Positions 49,986 to 62,414 are shown, counted from the first letter of the stretch. The stretch is 64,000 bases of DNA from Delphinus delphis (GCF_949987515.2 NC_082684.1:155520856-155584855); one strand, 5' to 3'. Numbers and translations are program-made. The notes: generated by a model from the sequence alone, not told the origin.

Positions 49986-50533
49986 TATATTTTTTATTTT
50001 TATTTTTTTAACATCTTTATTGGAGTATAATTGCTTTACAATGGTGCGCTAATTTCTGCTTTACAACAAGGTAAATCAGTTATACATACACACGTGTTCC
50101 CATATCTCTTCCCTCTTGCGTCTCCCTCCCTCCCACCCTCCCTATCCCACCCCTCCAGGTGGTCACAAACCAACGAGCGATTTCCCTGTGCTGTGCGGCT
50201 GCTTCCCACTAGCTATCTATTTTATGTTTGGTAGTATATATATGTCCATGTCACTTTCTCACTTTGTCCCAACTTACCCTTCCCCCTCCCCATATCCTCA
50301 AGTCCATTCTCTAGTAGGTCTGTGTCTTTATTCCCGTCTTACCCCTAGGTTCCTCATGACCTTTTTTTTTTTCTTAGATTCCATATATATGTGTTAGCAT
50401 ACGGTATTTGTTTTTCTCTTTCTGACTTACTTCACTCTGTATGACAGACTCTAGGTCCATCCACCTCACTACAAATAACTCAATTTCGTTTCTTTTTATG
50501 GCTGAGTAATATTCCATGGTATATATGTGCCAC
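49986..50533 (-). mobile_element. 5'-truncated young L1, minus strand
   Basis: Poly(T) at 49986-50009 is followed by the reverse of the L1 3' UTR (AACATCTTTATTGGAGTATA) and the last part of ORF2. The minus strand encodes [20 protein letters not shown] and SVIQSEVSQKEKNKYR with an intact C-terminal frame (50374-50682 includes flank). It is close to the 3' end of the 1274 element. Flanking target-site duplications of about 17 bp show a single, fairly recent insertion of 548 bp. Confidence 0.95.
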
Positions 50534-50550
50534 ATATGATCCACATTATA
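50534..50550. repeat. Right target-site duplication of the minus-strand L1
   Basis: It ends GATCCACATTATA, matching 49969-49985 with one difference. Confidence 0.85.
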
Positions 50551-50616
50551 AACACCCAATTCCTTTACCTTCTTCAAACATATGCAATTTATTTTAAATA
50601 CATCTGTGGACATTGC

Positions 50617-50636
50617 ATGTGTGTGTATGTATGTGT

Positions 50637-50668
<32 letters not shown>

Positions 50669-50682
50669 ATGCATGTGCACAT
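50617..50682. repeat. (TG)n microsatellite, compound
   Basis: TG units interrupted by TATG and GAG, with a central uninterrupted run of about twelve units at 50643-50668. Confidence 0.92.
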
Positions 50683-52474
50683 GTTTTCCAGTAGAGACGA
50701 CTATGCCAAACTTATGACAGGTGAAATGATTGGAAAAGAACATGGTTATTCAATTTTCATCCAGTATACCTTATTGTATACCTTCTCTGTGTTCCGTACA
50801 CTTTTCACTGACCCACAGAAATACCTGTGATACCTAGTTACTGAGGATTTATCAAGCAGTTGGAAATTTAGGCAAGCAATTGGTTGGTAAACTTGTGGAG
50901 GGCTTTTCTTAGTGCATATTTTACAGAATCAAGTTCAATGTCTCTTATAAAATGAGTGCAGCAGGATAACAACTTATCAAATCGTAGGGTACTTTCTCTC
51001 CCCACTTAAAGTTCCTACAGTTATTTGTCTATCATTTGACCACAAGGCCCCTGTTAGCCTGGGAGGAACCGATCTGTGTTTGGAATATATCCTGTTGCTT
51101 CAGCTCTTATTAATGATTTTTATCTGGAGTCTTTAGTTATAAGCTGAGTTCCTAGGAGTCAAGGGTGAAATCCTCTCTATTTTGAGTTATGTGTCTGCAG
51201 TGTTCAGTAAAGTGTTACGTCCACGGGAGATACTCGCTGTGTGTTTATCACAATGACTGTGTGATAAAGAGCTAAGAAAGAGTACACGTGCACTGCAGAA
51301 TTGCTTGGGCAAAGGGGCGAAAGACCAAAGAAGGGAAATATAAAAAATAAAAAGAAATGATATCGGAAAGGGCAAATTGTTGATATTTGTTGTCATTGCT
51401 ATCACAGTGAGACCTATTTAAATAGAAGGGTACAGATAGGAATTTGGTATCAAGTCAATTTACTCTGTGCTGCAAAGTCGTTCTCGGTTCGTGAAATATT
51501 TGAAAGCACCCTCGACTTCTGATGTATGGCTTTCTGACTTGAACTGATAAAGCCAGAGGCCAGAGATCTTACCATTCTCTTTCTTTAATTCACCAGTGAA
51601 CATAATGATCCTGTCCACTAATAATTAGCACTCGTTACGATGATGCCCATTTGTCCTGCATTCTTGGTGGGTTGGCTGGTGTGGTCCCTGGACAGTTTTA
51701 AGTTTTCTCAGTTCAAACACTGCCAAGCTGTCAATGCACACCCTTTCAAGTAAAAGCAATGAGTTTACATTTCCACCTCATAAATCAGAACAAATACATT
51801 GGGTACTCAGGATGCACAATTATCCTTCCTGGAAATTATAAGAATTACATAGCACTTGGGAAAATAGGGACTTCATCATTTATAACTTCATCAACTTTAA
51901 ACTGTAGATCTCAATGAGTCATTTCCTGACGTTAACAAAAATAAATCCTCATTGTTTTGCACACACACACACACACACCCCAAAAAACCATTAATCTGAG
52001 TTATTTGCAGATTTTCTAAGATGAAAAATAAATAAAGCATAGAAACCAGGTGGGTCTCAGTGGGACAACTGTCATTACACTGATAGGAACAGGTGAAAAT
52101 GACAGCATTTTAAAATAATGTGTTAAATAAATAAACTTGTAAACTATTTTGAAAGACAACAGAGCAAACTTTAATTATAAAACATAACAATCTATGTGGA
52201 TGTCCTTTTGTGACACTCGGTACTTACTACTCTTTGGATATTCTTTTCTGTTAAGACCTGGTAGGCCAATTACAGTAATGTAAAGATTTTCAGCTGTGAC
52301 ATTGATGACAAAGAGATCTGACCAACTTTTCTTAGGTAAGCCCTGTAAGAAATATACTCTGCTGGACTTTTACTTTTCAAAATACAATATAGAAAATTCC
52401 TATTGATTTCCATGTGGCTATCTACTTAGAGGATTTGTGGAAGTGCCTCAGTTCAGCAAACAAGCACAACAATA
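50683..52474. other. Unassigned DNA
   Basis: No named repeat or gene. A short (AC)n tract lies at 51959-51978. Confidence 0.5.
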
Positions 52475-52477
52475 ACA

Positions 52478-52548
<71 letters not shown>
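52475..52548. repeat. (AC)n microsatellite, long and nearly pure
   Basis: About 35 dinucleotide units with one CAT interruption near the 5' side. Long pure arrays of this kind are usually polymorphic. Confidence 0.95.
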
Positions 52549-52549
<1 letters not shown>

Positions 52550-53454
52550 AAGAATGGGGCCTGAGTGAAAGGGAAATGGAAATATAGTATACAAGGTTCA
52601 CATCAGCACGGCTTTATTTTTCAATGTCATGCAGGCCATGCAATAAAGACTAAGATTTTCCTCATTATTAGTTTTTAAAAAGAAGCGTAGAAAAGCAAAT
52701 TCATTACAAATAAAATTCTCCTCCTAGTATTCTCCAGACATTAACTTGACAAGTAAGATCACCTATCCCCTGAGTCGAAGGTTTTCTAGTTTAAATCAAT
52801 AAATGAGCTGGAATATTTCAACTGGGATTAGACTAAGGAGCACAAACAGTTCCCAATGGACAGTCACAGCTCCAGCAACTGAAGTTGCTGTTTGGCTCAA
52901 ACGTCATGTCTCCCCTGCGTGTCTTATTTACCATCCCCCAAAGGTTAGATACAGAGTCCAATAAGAAGCATGTTTATTTGGTGGTACAAAATGCCTCTGG
53001 GCCATTCCCAGTTTTCACAACTACTGTCTAAATGTTTTTGAAGACTTCAGATTGCATTGTTGTGTCAAAGTTCAAAGGTAAAGTTTACCATTAGCAAAGT
53101 AAGAATTACATAGTGCCCTGGAATCGGTACAGGAATGTTCTAAAGTTTATGTTGTAGCAAGTCCTTGGCAATGTGTGGTGGTGTGTGTATTTTTGGAGTG
53201 AATGCTAACACAGGTGTTTTGAGAACACTATGTACTTCAGCTCAGAATTGTTAAGTAACTGTAGCCAAGTAGCATAGCTGATTTGAATTTCGAGTGATCT
53301 TTTTAAATATAGATTATCATTGGTACAGAGAGACAAACGATTCACTTGGAGCTTGTATTCAACTATAGTTGTCTTTGCAAAAAATAAAAGTCAAATCCCC
53401 TGTGAGAGAGAAGATACTGACGTGCTGAGTCACTTATTTTTATACATAGATTTG
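52549..53454. other. Unassigned DNA
   Basis: No named repeat or gene recognised. Confidence 0.45.
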
Positions 53455-53570
53455 CATTAATTAATGAATTAATTCTCAACAGGAATTTCTTAGGTGCTGG
53501 GAGAGTAAGGATGAATAAGATTAAAAGGCTCACAATCAAATGGGGAAGAAGGATTTGCAAACCAACAGCT
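53455..53570 (-). repeat. L2-type LINE fragment
   Basis: AACAGGAATTTCTTAGGTGCTG, GTAAGGATGAATAAGATT and GGCTCACAATCAAATGGGGAAG resemble the reverse of the L2 3' end. Confidence 0.5.
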
Positions 53571-53759
53571 ACTATAACAGAATATGTCTAAGGAACATGG
53601 AGAGGCAAAGAGGGAGCCATTGATTCTGCCTAGAAAGAATGTTACCAGATGGGCTGGTCAAGGAAAGTTGTGTTTTGAATGAATTAGTTTATTTTGGGGT
53701 ATTCTACATATAGATATAGATCTATTCTAGATCTATTCTAGATCTACATCTATCTCTAT

Positions 53760-54510
53760 CCATTAGGGTTCAATCAAAGAAGCAGAACCAGGAGACATAT
53801 GTTAAGGGATTTATTACAGTATGCTAAATAAAATAAGCCAGACACTGAAGAACAAACACTGTTTGTTTACACTTCTATGCAATACTTAAGAAGAGTCAAA
53901 TTCATAGAGGCAGAGGGTAAAACAGAGGTTAGCAGGGGTTGGTGTAGGGGGAAATGGGGAGTTATTGTCTAATGCGTACAGAGATTCTGCTTGAGATGAT
54001 GAGAAAGGTCTGGAGAGGGATGGTTGTGATGGCTGCTCAACACTGTGAATGTGCTTAATGCCACTGAACTGTACACTTCAAAATGGTACATTTTATATTA
54101 TTTTTTAAATAATATTTTTAAAATATTAATTTTTTAAAACTGTTTTTCTTCTTAAGAAAAGATTTTTTGCAAGGAATTGTTCTATGCCATTGTGGAGGTT
54201 CGCTAGGCAAGTCCAAACTCCACAGGGCAGGCAGTGGGGAGGGATGGGCAGGGACTCCAGGCATGGGCTGAAGCCACCATCCACAGGTACAATCATTCTT
54301 CAGGAAGCCTCGGCATAGCTCTATGGCTTCCAGCGGATTTCACCAGGGCCACCCAGGTTATCTGGGATGATCTGCCTCGCTTAAAGCCAACTGATCATAA
54401 ACTTTAATTGCATTTACAAAATTCCTTCACGGTAACACCCAGATTAGCTTTTGATTTATTAACTAGGGACAATAGCACAGTCAAGTTGACAAATCAAAAG
54501 ACCATCACGT
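53760..54510 (-). repeat. Ancient L1M-type 3' UTR, split by a later L1
   Basis: The left part (53760-53820; CATTAGGGTTCAATCAAAGAAG ... GGGATTTATTACAG) and right part (54166-54510; GCAAGGAATTGTTC ... GTCAAGTTGACAAATC) are the two halves of one old minus-strand L1 3' UTR. The part in between is a separate plus-strand L1. Confidence 0.7.
53815..54150 (+). repeat. L1MA/L1MB-like 3' end inserted in the older L1
   Basis: ATGCTAAATAAAATAAGCCAGAC, GTCAAATTCATAGAGGCAGAGG, GGGAAATGGGGAGTTATTGTC and CACTGAACTGTACACTTC are in the standard order of a plus-strand L1 3' UTR. The flanks TTAAGGGATTTATT (about 53803) and TTAAGAAAAGATTTTTT (about 54153) look like a decayed target-site duplication. Confidence 0.75.
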
Positions 54511-54989
54511 CATACTTCTAAAAATATATGGATGTCACCTAAGAAGAAAGAGATACAAAGAGAAAAATGCTGGTATACTCTATCTCTCTTTATTTAAATG
54601 TTAGAACATTCAAACTTTAACAAATCAATTATAATATGTTCTAACAAAAGAACATTACACTGTTTTCAAATGGCGATTAGATTAATTGATAGTGTCTTTC
54701 TCTAAACTGTGCTTGTTTGCATGAGAGTTTGTGTTGATATACATGTACTGAAATATCTGAAATCAGTGATTGCTTTTTTCTTTTGTAACCCCACACAATG
54801 TATTAAAAAGCTCTTCAAAGAGTATTAAAAAAAAGTTTTCCAGATGGCACTAAGCTCAGGAGCTAATTTTTCCGAACTAAATCCGTAACAGACTCAAACA
54901 ATTCTCAATGCATAGTCAAGTTTACATAAATTATTTTTTTTAAGTCTTATAATTTGTTATCTTAAAATATATTTTAAAAATTAACAGCT
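54511..54989. other. Unassigned AT-rich DNA
   Basis: No named repeat or gene recognised. Confidence 0.45.
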
Positions 54990-56745
54990 TGACTTAAAGA
55001 TACTTGGCAATAATAAACTGCACATTTAAAATATCCAATTCAGTAAGTTTATTTACCCACGAAACCATCACCATAGTTAAGAGAGTAAACAGATCCATCA
55101 CTCCCAAAAGTTTTCTCATGCCCTTTTGTAATTCCTCCTCACCACTTTCTCTCCATCCCCTGACAACTGATGATATAATTTCTGTCCCTATAGATTAGTA
55201 GTATTTTCTAAAATGTTTATGTAAATGGAGTAATACAGTTCGTATGCTCTCTTTTCTGGCTTCTTTGGCTCAGTATAATTATTCTGAAATGCATGCATAC
55301 TGTTTGTTGTGTGAATCAGTAGTCTACCCTTTTTATTTCTTCATAGTATGCCATTATATGGAAGAACCACAATTTATTTATACATTTACCAGTTGATGAA
55401 CATTTGAGTGGTTTCCAGTTTGGGGTCATCACACATAAAACGGTTATGAACATTTGTGTACTAGTCTTCGTGTGGGCATATATTTTGATTTCCTTGGGTA
55501 AATACCTAGCAGTGGAATGGCTGGATCATATGATAGATGTATGCTTATCTTTTTAGTAAACTGTCAAACTGTTTTGCATAGTGGCTGAACCATTTTATTT
55601 TCCTACCACAGTGTATGAGAACTCCAGTCCTCCACGAGATCGTCAAACCCTGCTTTGTCGGACAGCTTTTCATTTTTAGCCATTATAAAAGTCTGTACAA
55701 CTATATCACTGCATTTTATATTTTCATTTTCCTAGTGGCTAATAATTTTGAGCACATTTTCACGTTTCTTTTTGCCATCCATACATTTTCTTTGGAAAAA
55801 TGTCTGTTCAAAATTGGTGCCCATTATTTATTGGGGTTTTGTTGAGTTTTGGCAATTCTTTACATGTACTGCATGCAAGTGTTCAATCAGATACAATTTG
55901 TAAATATTTTCTCCCAGTTGGTGGCTTATCTTGTTATTCTCTGAACAGTGTCTTTTAAAGAGCAGTGGTTTTTAATGGGATGAAATCAAATTCATCAATT
56001 GTTTTTCTTTTTTGGTTGAAGTTTCGGCCTCTTATCTAAGATATCTTTGTTTAACCTAAAGTCACAAAAATTTTCTCCAAGTGTCTTTTTAGTTTTGGGT
56101 TTTAAATTTAGATCTATGATACATTTTGAGTTAACTTTCATATATGGTTCAAAGTATAGATTAAAGGTATTTATTTTGTTTTGGTTTTGCACAAGAATTG
56201 TTCCAATACCACTTATTGATTTCTTCGCTCAATTGCTTTTACACAGATGTCAAAAATCAGTTGTCCCTATATGCATGGGTCTATTTTTAGGCTCTGTTCT
56301 ATACTCTATACTCTGTTCCCTATTTCATCAGTCTGTCTTGACACCAGTACAACAACACTCTTGATTACTGTAGCTTTAAAATAAGTTTTGAAATTTAGTA
56401 TTGATATTCCTCCAACTTTGTTCATTTTCAAAGTTGCTTCGCATGTCTTAAATCATTCGCATTTCCATATGAATTTTAGAACTAACTTGTCAACTTCTAT
56501 TTTAAAAAAGAACCTTCTGAGTTTTAAATTAGAACTGCATTGAAGTTATAGATCAATTTGTTGAGAAGTGAAATCTAAAGAATATCAAGTCTTCTGGCAT
56601 ATGAATATAGTATGTCTTCTCATACTTTAGTGTTTAATTTTATGCAACAGTGTTTTATTTTTAGTACACAGGTATTGCACATCTTTTGTCAGATTTATTT
56701 CCAAGTCTTTCGTATATTTTAATTATTTTCTAAATTGTATTTTTA
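54990..56745 (-). repeat. Long ancient L1 fragment (ORF2 and 3' UTR)
   Basis: It reads in reverse as the 3' UTR (ACGAAACCATCACCATAGTTAAG), the end of ORF2 (TTCATAGTATGCCATTATATGG, GATGAACATTTGAGTGGTTTCC, TACCTAGCAGTGGAATGGCTGG) and inward to TTTAGATCTATGATACATTTTGAG and ACAGATGTCAAAAATCAGTTG. About 1.75 kb, with many stops. An old L1M relic. Frames at 55615-55845 and 56047-56364 are incidental. Confidence 0.85.
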
Positions 56746-57205
56746 ATATGTAAATTTCTGACTTCTGGTTCAGCTCTGATAATTAAAGAGCTTAGAAGTT
56801 ACTCTTCTTCTTTACAAGAAAAAGCTGAACAAATTGCACATCAAGGATATTTCTTGGACTCATCAGAGAACTGAGGTCTCAGAGCATGGAAATATGGAGT
56901 GACAGGTGCATCCAGAGTGTCTCAGCGAAGATCTGCTTACCTGCAGCAGAAGGCACTGCAGAAATGTAATAACAGGAACTATTAAATAATTTTGACAAAT
57001 TGCTAGCAGTTGAATGTGAATTAGCTTGAGAGTAAGAAACCCTTTAGGGCCGCAGTCTTGGAGAGGGGTCCTATATTTCTGTGAGTTTTACCTCTAGGAA
57101 CGCATAAACCCCACCAGGTTTTCATGATGACAGTCCATGCTTGTGGCTCTGAGAGGGGAAGGGGAAGAGTAACCATGTGAAATATGTCCAGTATATTCTC
57201 CATAA
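56746..57205 (+). repeat. Possible ancient L1 5' UTR fragment
   Basis: TTCTGACTTCTGGTTCAGCTC, an AAAGAGCTTAGAAG segment, AAAAAGCTGAACAAATTGC and ATCAGAGAACTGAGGTC resemble the 5' end of old L1M elements. Weak, by memory only. Confidence 0.4.
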
Positions 57206-57849
57206 CTTAGGGAGACCACCAGGATCCTCCTGAGTGTCTTATTCATCTAAGAAACTCTATCAAGGTGGTTAGCTGGAGCAGCCATAATGCTAATTTTGCT
57301 GTTTTCCAGTCTCATTGATCATTGTCTCTCACAGCGTGAGATCCAGTGCCTTGAAAACTATCATTTCATATATTTTTCCAATTTTTAAGTTGTTTCCAGT
57401 TGAGGGTAAATCTGATTTTAGGTATTCCATTTTGGTCATATGAAGAAGTCTTAAATTTTCATTTAATGAGAGCAATTCAGAAATTTCTTTCAGTTACTAT
57501 TTTAAACCTATATGTGCTTAGCAATTTACAGCAGACCTTGTACTAACAAAGAGAAAACAGTTTGTGAAATTTGTTATTTATTCCTAGTTACACTTACGTC
57601 AGTGATTAGCCGTTGGTTACATCTTATTTGTAGTTTTTTTTTTGCTTGTGATTTGTTTATAGCTCCCATCAACAAATCTTTGTTCTGTAAAGCCTGGGAT
57701 TAAGGGAACTCTTGAAAATGTTAAGGAGGTGTATTTGATCCAGGTGAAACAATCTAACATTTATAACCACTGTTGCTTCATCTTTGTAACCCCGTCTAAA
57801 CTCTGATGTCACTTAGTGTATATAATTTACTTAATATTTACAATAATAT
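57206..57849. other. Unassigned DNA
   Basis: No named repeat or gene. The frame at 57512-57703 has no known domain. Confidence 0.45.
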
Positions 57850-57995
57850 ATTGAGATTATCTAATTACCTGTCAGTTTCCCTAATTGGACTCTAAACTCA
57901 TCAAAGGTAGTGATCATATTTTATTAATATTTTTACCTCTGGTATCTAGCCTGACAGTCAGTAAGCTCTTAATGCATCTTTTGAACTAAATTGAA
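57850..57995 (+). repeat. L2-type LINE 3' end
   Basis: ATTGGACTCTAAACTCATCAAAGG, TTACCTCTGGTATCTAGCCTG and CAGTCAGTAAGCTCTTAATGC are in the order of the L2 3' end (the 'cctggcacatagtaggcactcaa' region). Confidence 0.65.
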
Positions 57996-59589
57996 TTATT
58001 CTAGATCCTGAGTGAGTATATTAGGTTACTGTACTCCCCCTTTCAAATGTAAAAGTTTCTCCTTGTATGTAAAGTATAAAAACCTTTCTCAAATTGTCTA
58101 CTCTCTTATGCAAAAGAATGGAATTTTTTCAAAATATAAATCTTTCATTATATACTCTGATATTAAAACTACTTCTCTGTGGTTCTTCTCTTCTACTTTG
58201 GTTTCTAATTGGTATTTACTTGATTTATAAATCCCTTTGGCATTATTCTTCTTATAAAGGCATTTTGTCTATCTAAATTAAATCTCATTCACTTGATTTT
58301 CTTTTACATCTTACACTCGCGAGATCCATCTGCAATTTTTCTGTTTTTAACTTTCTAGTCTTGAGTATGTAATCTCCTCATTTGCCATCGTCTCCAGGGT
58401 TTACTCAAATTATTGTTTTTCCTTCTCTTCAAGTTAACCTATTAGAAGGATACTGACCATAGGATTAGTGACCTTTTGAAATCTTCCCTTAATTTTGGGT
58501 TATTCTTGACTGTGATCATCAGTATTCACTATTTTCAACACGCAAGCATCACTGACGTGCTTCATGGCTATAACAAAAATAAAACGCTCCTTGCTTATTT
58601 GTATTTCAGAAAGAAGATGATTAATTCAGCCTAAGTTTGGATCACCACCAGAGATGACCCTGCTATCCAGAGAAGCACAATCTTCAACCTTCAGGAAGCT
58701 GTGGACTTATAATGACTACAGAGTTACTTGATTAAAAAAAAAAAAAATCACAGTATCCTTTAGTACCAATTGCTTATTTTGAGGAGGATATAATTTTCTT
58801 GAACAACTCAAAAAGCAATTATTATTTTGAGGTAATTATTTAGAACTCGGTACAAATTTTAATACTAGCTTTGTGGGCACTTATTTATATTAAAGATTAT
58901 TAAATTTGCTCATGGATTATTAATTTTACTTCCTAGACAACCAAGAGATAGACAAGCCTGCAGGGAATATCAAATTCCATGCAATATTCTCTCACCAAAC
59001 AGATAACAACTTTTTATCAAAATTCTATAATTCAACTTTAAATTTAAATCTAAGTAGTTTTAAGTTATAGCAGTAATTATGCATGTCATTTCTAATGTCT
59101 GGAGGGATAGTTTATGTAGGGCTCATAATTTTCCCCTGTTGTAACAAGAATTTCCTAGTTGCTATGAAATCATGAGACTCCTGTGCAAGTTCAATTTGCT
59201 TATCATTTTTGTCTCAGACAATAGAGGCTGAAACATAGAGAGAAAGAAGTATATTTGCTAATAAAGCATTCTATGGGAGAGAGAAAGCAAATGGCTCCCA
59301 TGGGACTCTAATGGGATAATATGTGTGAAACTATTCACAAAATTACAAATAGGCAAACGTGAAGAATTATTACTAGTCATGCCCACTCTTAGTTTCCAGT
59401 CCAAGTTTCCAACTGGAGAAAAGTACCCCAAGCTTTTCTTTTCCATGAGGACCATTCAGAAAATTTAAATGACATTAATGATATATTATCATAATGATGT
59501 AATAATACACTAAGTGACAATGAAAAGTATATATGCTATTGAGAAGCTTGTTTGCATATATACATTTATATTTCGATTGCAGTAACAAT
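57996..59589. other. Unassigned DNA with a possible small retrocopy
   Basis: No named repeat. The stretch 58610-58747 ends GATTAAAAAAAAAAAAA (58731-58747), which looks like an A tail, but no matching gene or target-site duplication was recognised. Confidence 0.4.
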
Positions 59590-59890
59590 TCAGTTCAACA
59601 GATATTGATAGAGTTGTGTCAGACTCTGTGCTCGACATTGTGACTGAGATATACAAACATATGGTCCCTATATTTGTGGAAATTACAGCCTGTCGGGGGA
59701 AGACAGATAATGACTGTTGTAAATAATATGATGTGACGACACATTTTTCTCATTTAAAAGACTTTCCCAGTAGTCATAAAATAATTACTGAACACTAGCA
59801 AAATGCCAGTTCCTCTCACAGGCTCTGTGGGGATGGAACACGGAACACAAAAGTCAAGTTCTTCAGGCAAGAGGGAATGATTTAGTTATG
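59590..59890 (-). repeat. Two adjacent L2-type fragments
   Basis: 59590-59705 (TTCAACAGATATTGATAGAG, GTCAGACTCTGTGCTCGACATTG, GTGGAAATTACAGCC) and 59775-59885 (AATTACTGAACACTAGCAAAATGCC, GGGGATGGAACACGGAACACAAAAG) each look like the reverse of the same L2 3'-end segment. This suggests two insertions or a duplication. Confidence 0.6.
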
Positions 59891-60304
59891 GAACTTGGAT
59901 CTATGTAAATAAAAGAAGAGCATTAGAGAAGAGATAAATGAAGGCAAAATAAAATCGTCTATTTTTCTTATTCTTAACTGAACTAAAAGATAATTACTTA
60001 AAGTTATAACAGTAACAAGATATTGTATGATTAGAGCACATAGATAAGTGAAATGAATGTCAGAACGGACGGAGATGAGGAATTTGGAAGTCGGTTATAA
60101 GATACTGGCACTACACATAAAATGGTATAGTGCTATTTGAAGGAGGACTTAGATAAAACCATAAATTGTAACTCTAGAACAATCACTAAATTTTTGAAGA
60201 AATATATTTGATATCATAAAAAAGGAGATAAAGTGGAATTATATAAAATGCTCAATTAAACCAGAGAAGACAGAGAAAGAGGGAAAAAAAGAAACAGAAA
60301 AAAT
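59891..60304. other. Unassigned AT-rich DNA
   Basis: No named repeat or gene recognised. Confidence 0.4.
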
Positions 60305-61590
60305 GCAACTTCAAGACTTACTATAAACCAACATTAATCAAGAAAGTGTGGGATTGGTGAAAGAATGGACACATAGATCAACAGAACTGAATAGAGAGTC
60401 CATAAATAGACCTACAGAAACACTGTCAAATGGTCTATGACAAAGGAGTAAAAGCCATTCACTAGAGAAAGGATATTTTCGGCAAATGGTGCTGTAATAA
60501 TTTGATAGTCATATATAAATAAAGAAACCCAGATACAGACCGTACGCTTTTCAAAACTCAAAAATATATCAGAGACATAACTGTAAAATGCAAAGCTATG
60601 AAACTTCTAGAAAAAACAGAAGAAAAGCTGTGTGACGTTGGGTTTAGTGATGAGTTTTTAGATATGACACAAAAAGCACAATCCATGAAAGAAAAAAAAT
60701 GGTAAATCGGACGTTTAAAGTTAGAAGCTTCTGTAAAACTCGAGTCTGATGAAGGACTTGTATCCGAAATAAACAAAGAACTCTTAAAACTCAACAATTA
60801 GAAAACAAACAACCCAATTAAAATGACCAGAAGATCTGAACAGATATCTCACCAAAAAAAATATACAGATGGTGAATAAGCATAAGAAACAATACTCAAC
60901 ATCATTTGCCCTTAGAGAAATGCATATTATAATAACAGTGAGGCCCCGCTACACAATGACTGGAATGGCTAACCCTTACTCACCCCACCCCTCAACCAAT
61001 GTCAACACCAGTTGCTGGCAACAAGGCAGAGCAACAGGAAGTTTTAGTTATTGCTTGTGGGGGAATGCAAAGGGGTAAAACCATGTTGGAGGAGAGTTTG
61101 GCAATTTTTAACAAAGCTAAACATAGAGCCTTACCATATTTTCTAGCTATCGTGTGTCCTAGATACTTTCTCAACCCATTAGAAAACCTATGTCCACACA
61201 AAAACATGCCTGCAATGTTTATAACAGCTTCATTTGTAATTGCCAAAAAACTGGAGGTAACCACAATATCCTTTAATATAGGGTTGGAGAAACAAACTGT
61301 TGTATACCACATGAATCTAAATGCATATTGCTGAATGAAAGAAGCCAGTCTGAAAGGCTGTGTAATTCTATTTATATGATATTCTGGAAAAGGCAGAACT
61401 ATAGAGATGGTACAGTTCAGTGGTTTCCAGGGGCTCTAGGGTAGGTAGGTTACATAGGTGATATACAGGGGATAGCTGGAGAGTTGTGAAGCTATTTTGT
61501 GCGATACTGTAATGGCTAATACATAACACCATATATTTGTCAAAATTTGTAGAACTTTTCAACAAAAAGAGAGAACCTTAATGGTAGCTA
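60305..61590 (+). repeat. Long ancient L1 fragment (end of ORF2 and 3' UTR)
   Basis: Plus-strand ORF2 text in order: GTGGGATTGGTGAAAGAATGG, GGCAAATGGTGCTGTAATAATTTG, GAACTCTTAAAACTCAACAATTAG, GAGAAATGCATATTATAATAACAG, ACATGCCTGCAATGTTTATAACAGC, then 3' UTR text to about 61590. Diverged, with many stops. Frames at 60869-61334 are remnants or shadows. Confidence 0.85.
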
Positions 61591-62196
61591 CAGATGGTGG
61601 TGAAATGTTCTCAGGGGATCAACCGTGGGGTCTGGGTTCAGTGAATAAAAAAATTATAGAATTAGGGAGTGAAAGACTCCAGAAAAAGGGAAACCAATGG
61701 GGCTATGTGATAAATTCAGGTGCACCACACATAAGGATGTGGGAGAGGAAGTTGCAGGGAGAGAGAAATTTTCACTCAATGGCAAAAGCCATAGGATAGC
61801 GCAAAAGGGAGCATTAGAAAGAGCTGTATTTCTATTACAAATAACAGAATTGTTCCACACTTGGTTAAAAAAAGAAGAAGCAGGATTCTCCCTGTGCTTA
61901 TAAAGATCAGACAAACTGTACTGTTCCCTACATCATACATGCCGTGTCCTATTACAACTCCTTGAAGGATTTAAAGCAAAATATGTATTTCACTCTCCAT
62001 TTACTGAGCAGTAAAAAGATCTACGTTTTAAGAAAAACACCCAGAAGAAAAGAGTCAGCAGCCATTTCCTGGTTCTACTAGTTCTTTTCAAATTCTTTGC
62101 TTGGGTACACTGTTTTTTCTGTTTCAGATTGCTCATAGATAAAATAACTTTGGTTTTAGGGATATTGAGAGAATAAGCTATATGATTTGTGTAATC
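61591..62196. other. Unassigned DNA
   Basis: The opposed frames 61581-61903 (plus) and 61654-61914 (minus) have no known domain. No named repeat. Confidence 0.4.
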
Positions 62197-62407
62197 TTTT
62201 TTTTTTTTTTTTGTTGCGGTACGCGGGCCTCTCACTGCTGTGGCCTCTCCCGTTGCGGAGCACAGGCTCCGGACGCGCAGGCTCAGTGGCCATGGCTCAC
62301 GGGCCCAGCCGCTCTGCGGCATGTGGGATCTTCCCGGACCGGGGCACGAACCCGTGTCCCCTGCATCGGCAGGTGGACTCTCAACCACTGTGCCACCAGG
62401 GAAGCCC
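62197..62407 (-). mobile_element. CHR-type tRNA-derived SINE, full form
   Basis: A minus-strand CHR element with poly(T) at 62197-62212 on the plus strand, the GC-rich body and a head ending GGGGCTTCCCTGGTGGCACA when reversed. It is close to the copies at 7958 and 20353. No clear target-site duplication. Overlapping frames on both strands are SINE-derived. Confidence 0.94.
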
Positions 62408-62414
62408 CTCGACA

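Noticed and set aside
50374..50682. 102-codon minus-strand frame as a gene
   Set aside because: It joins a TG-repeat-encoded HTHTHT stretch to the C terminus of a truncated L1 ORF2.
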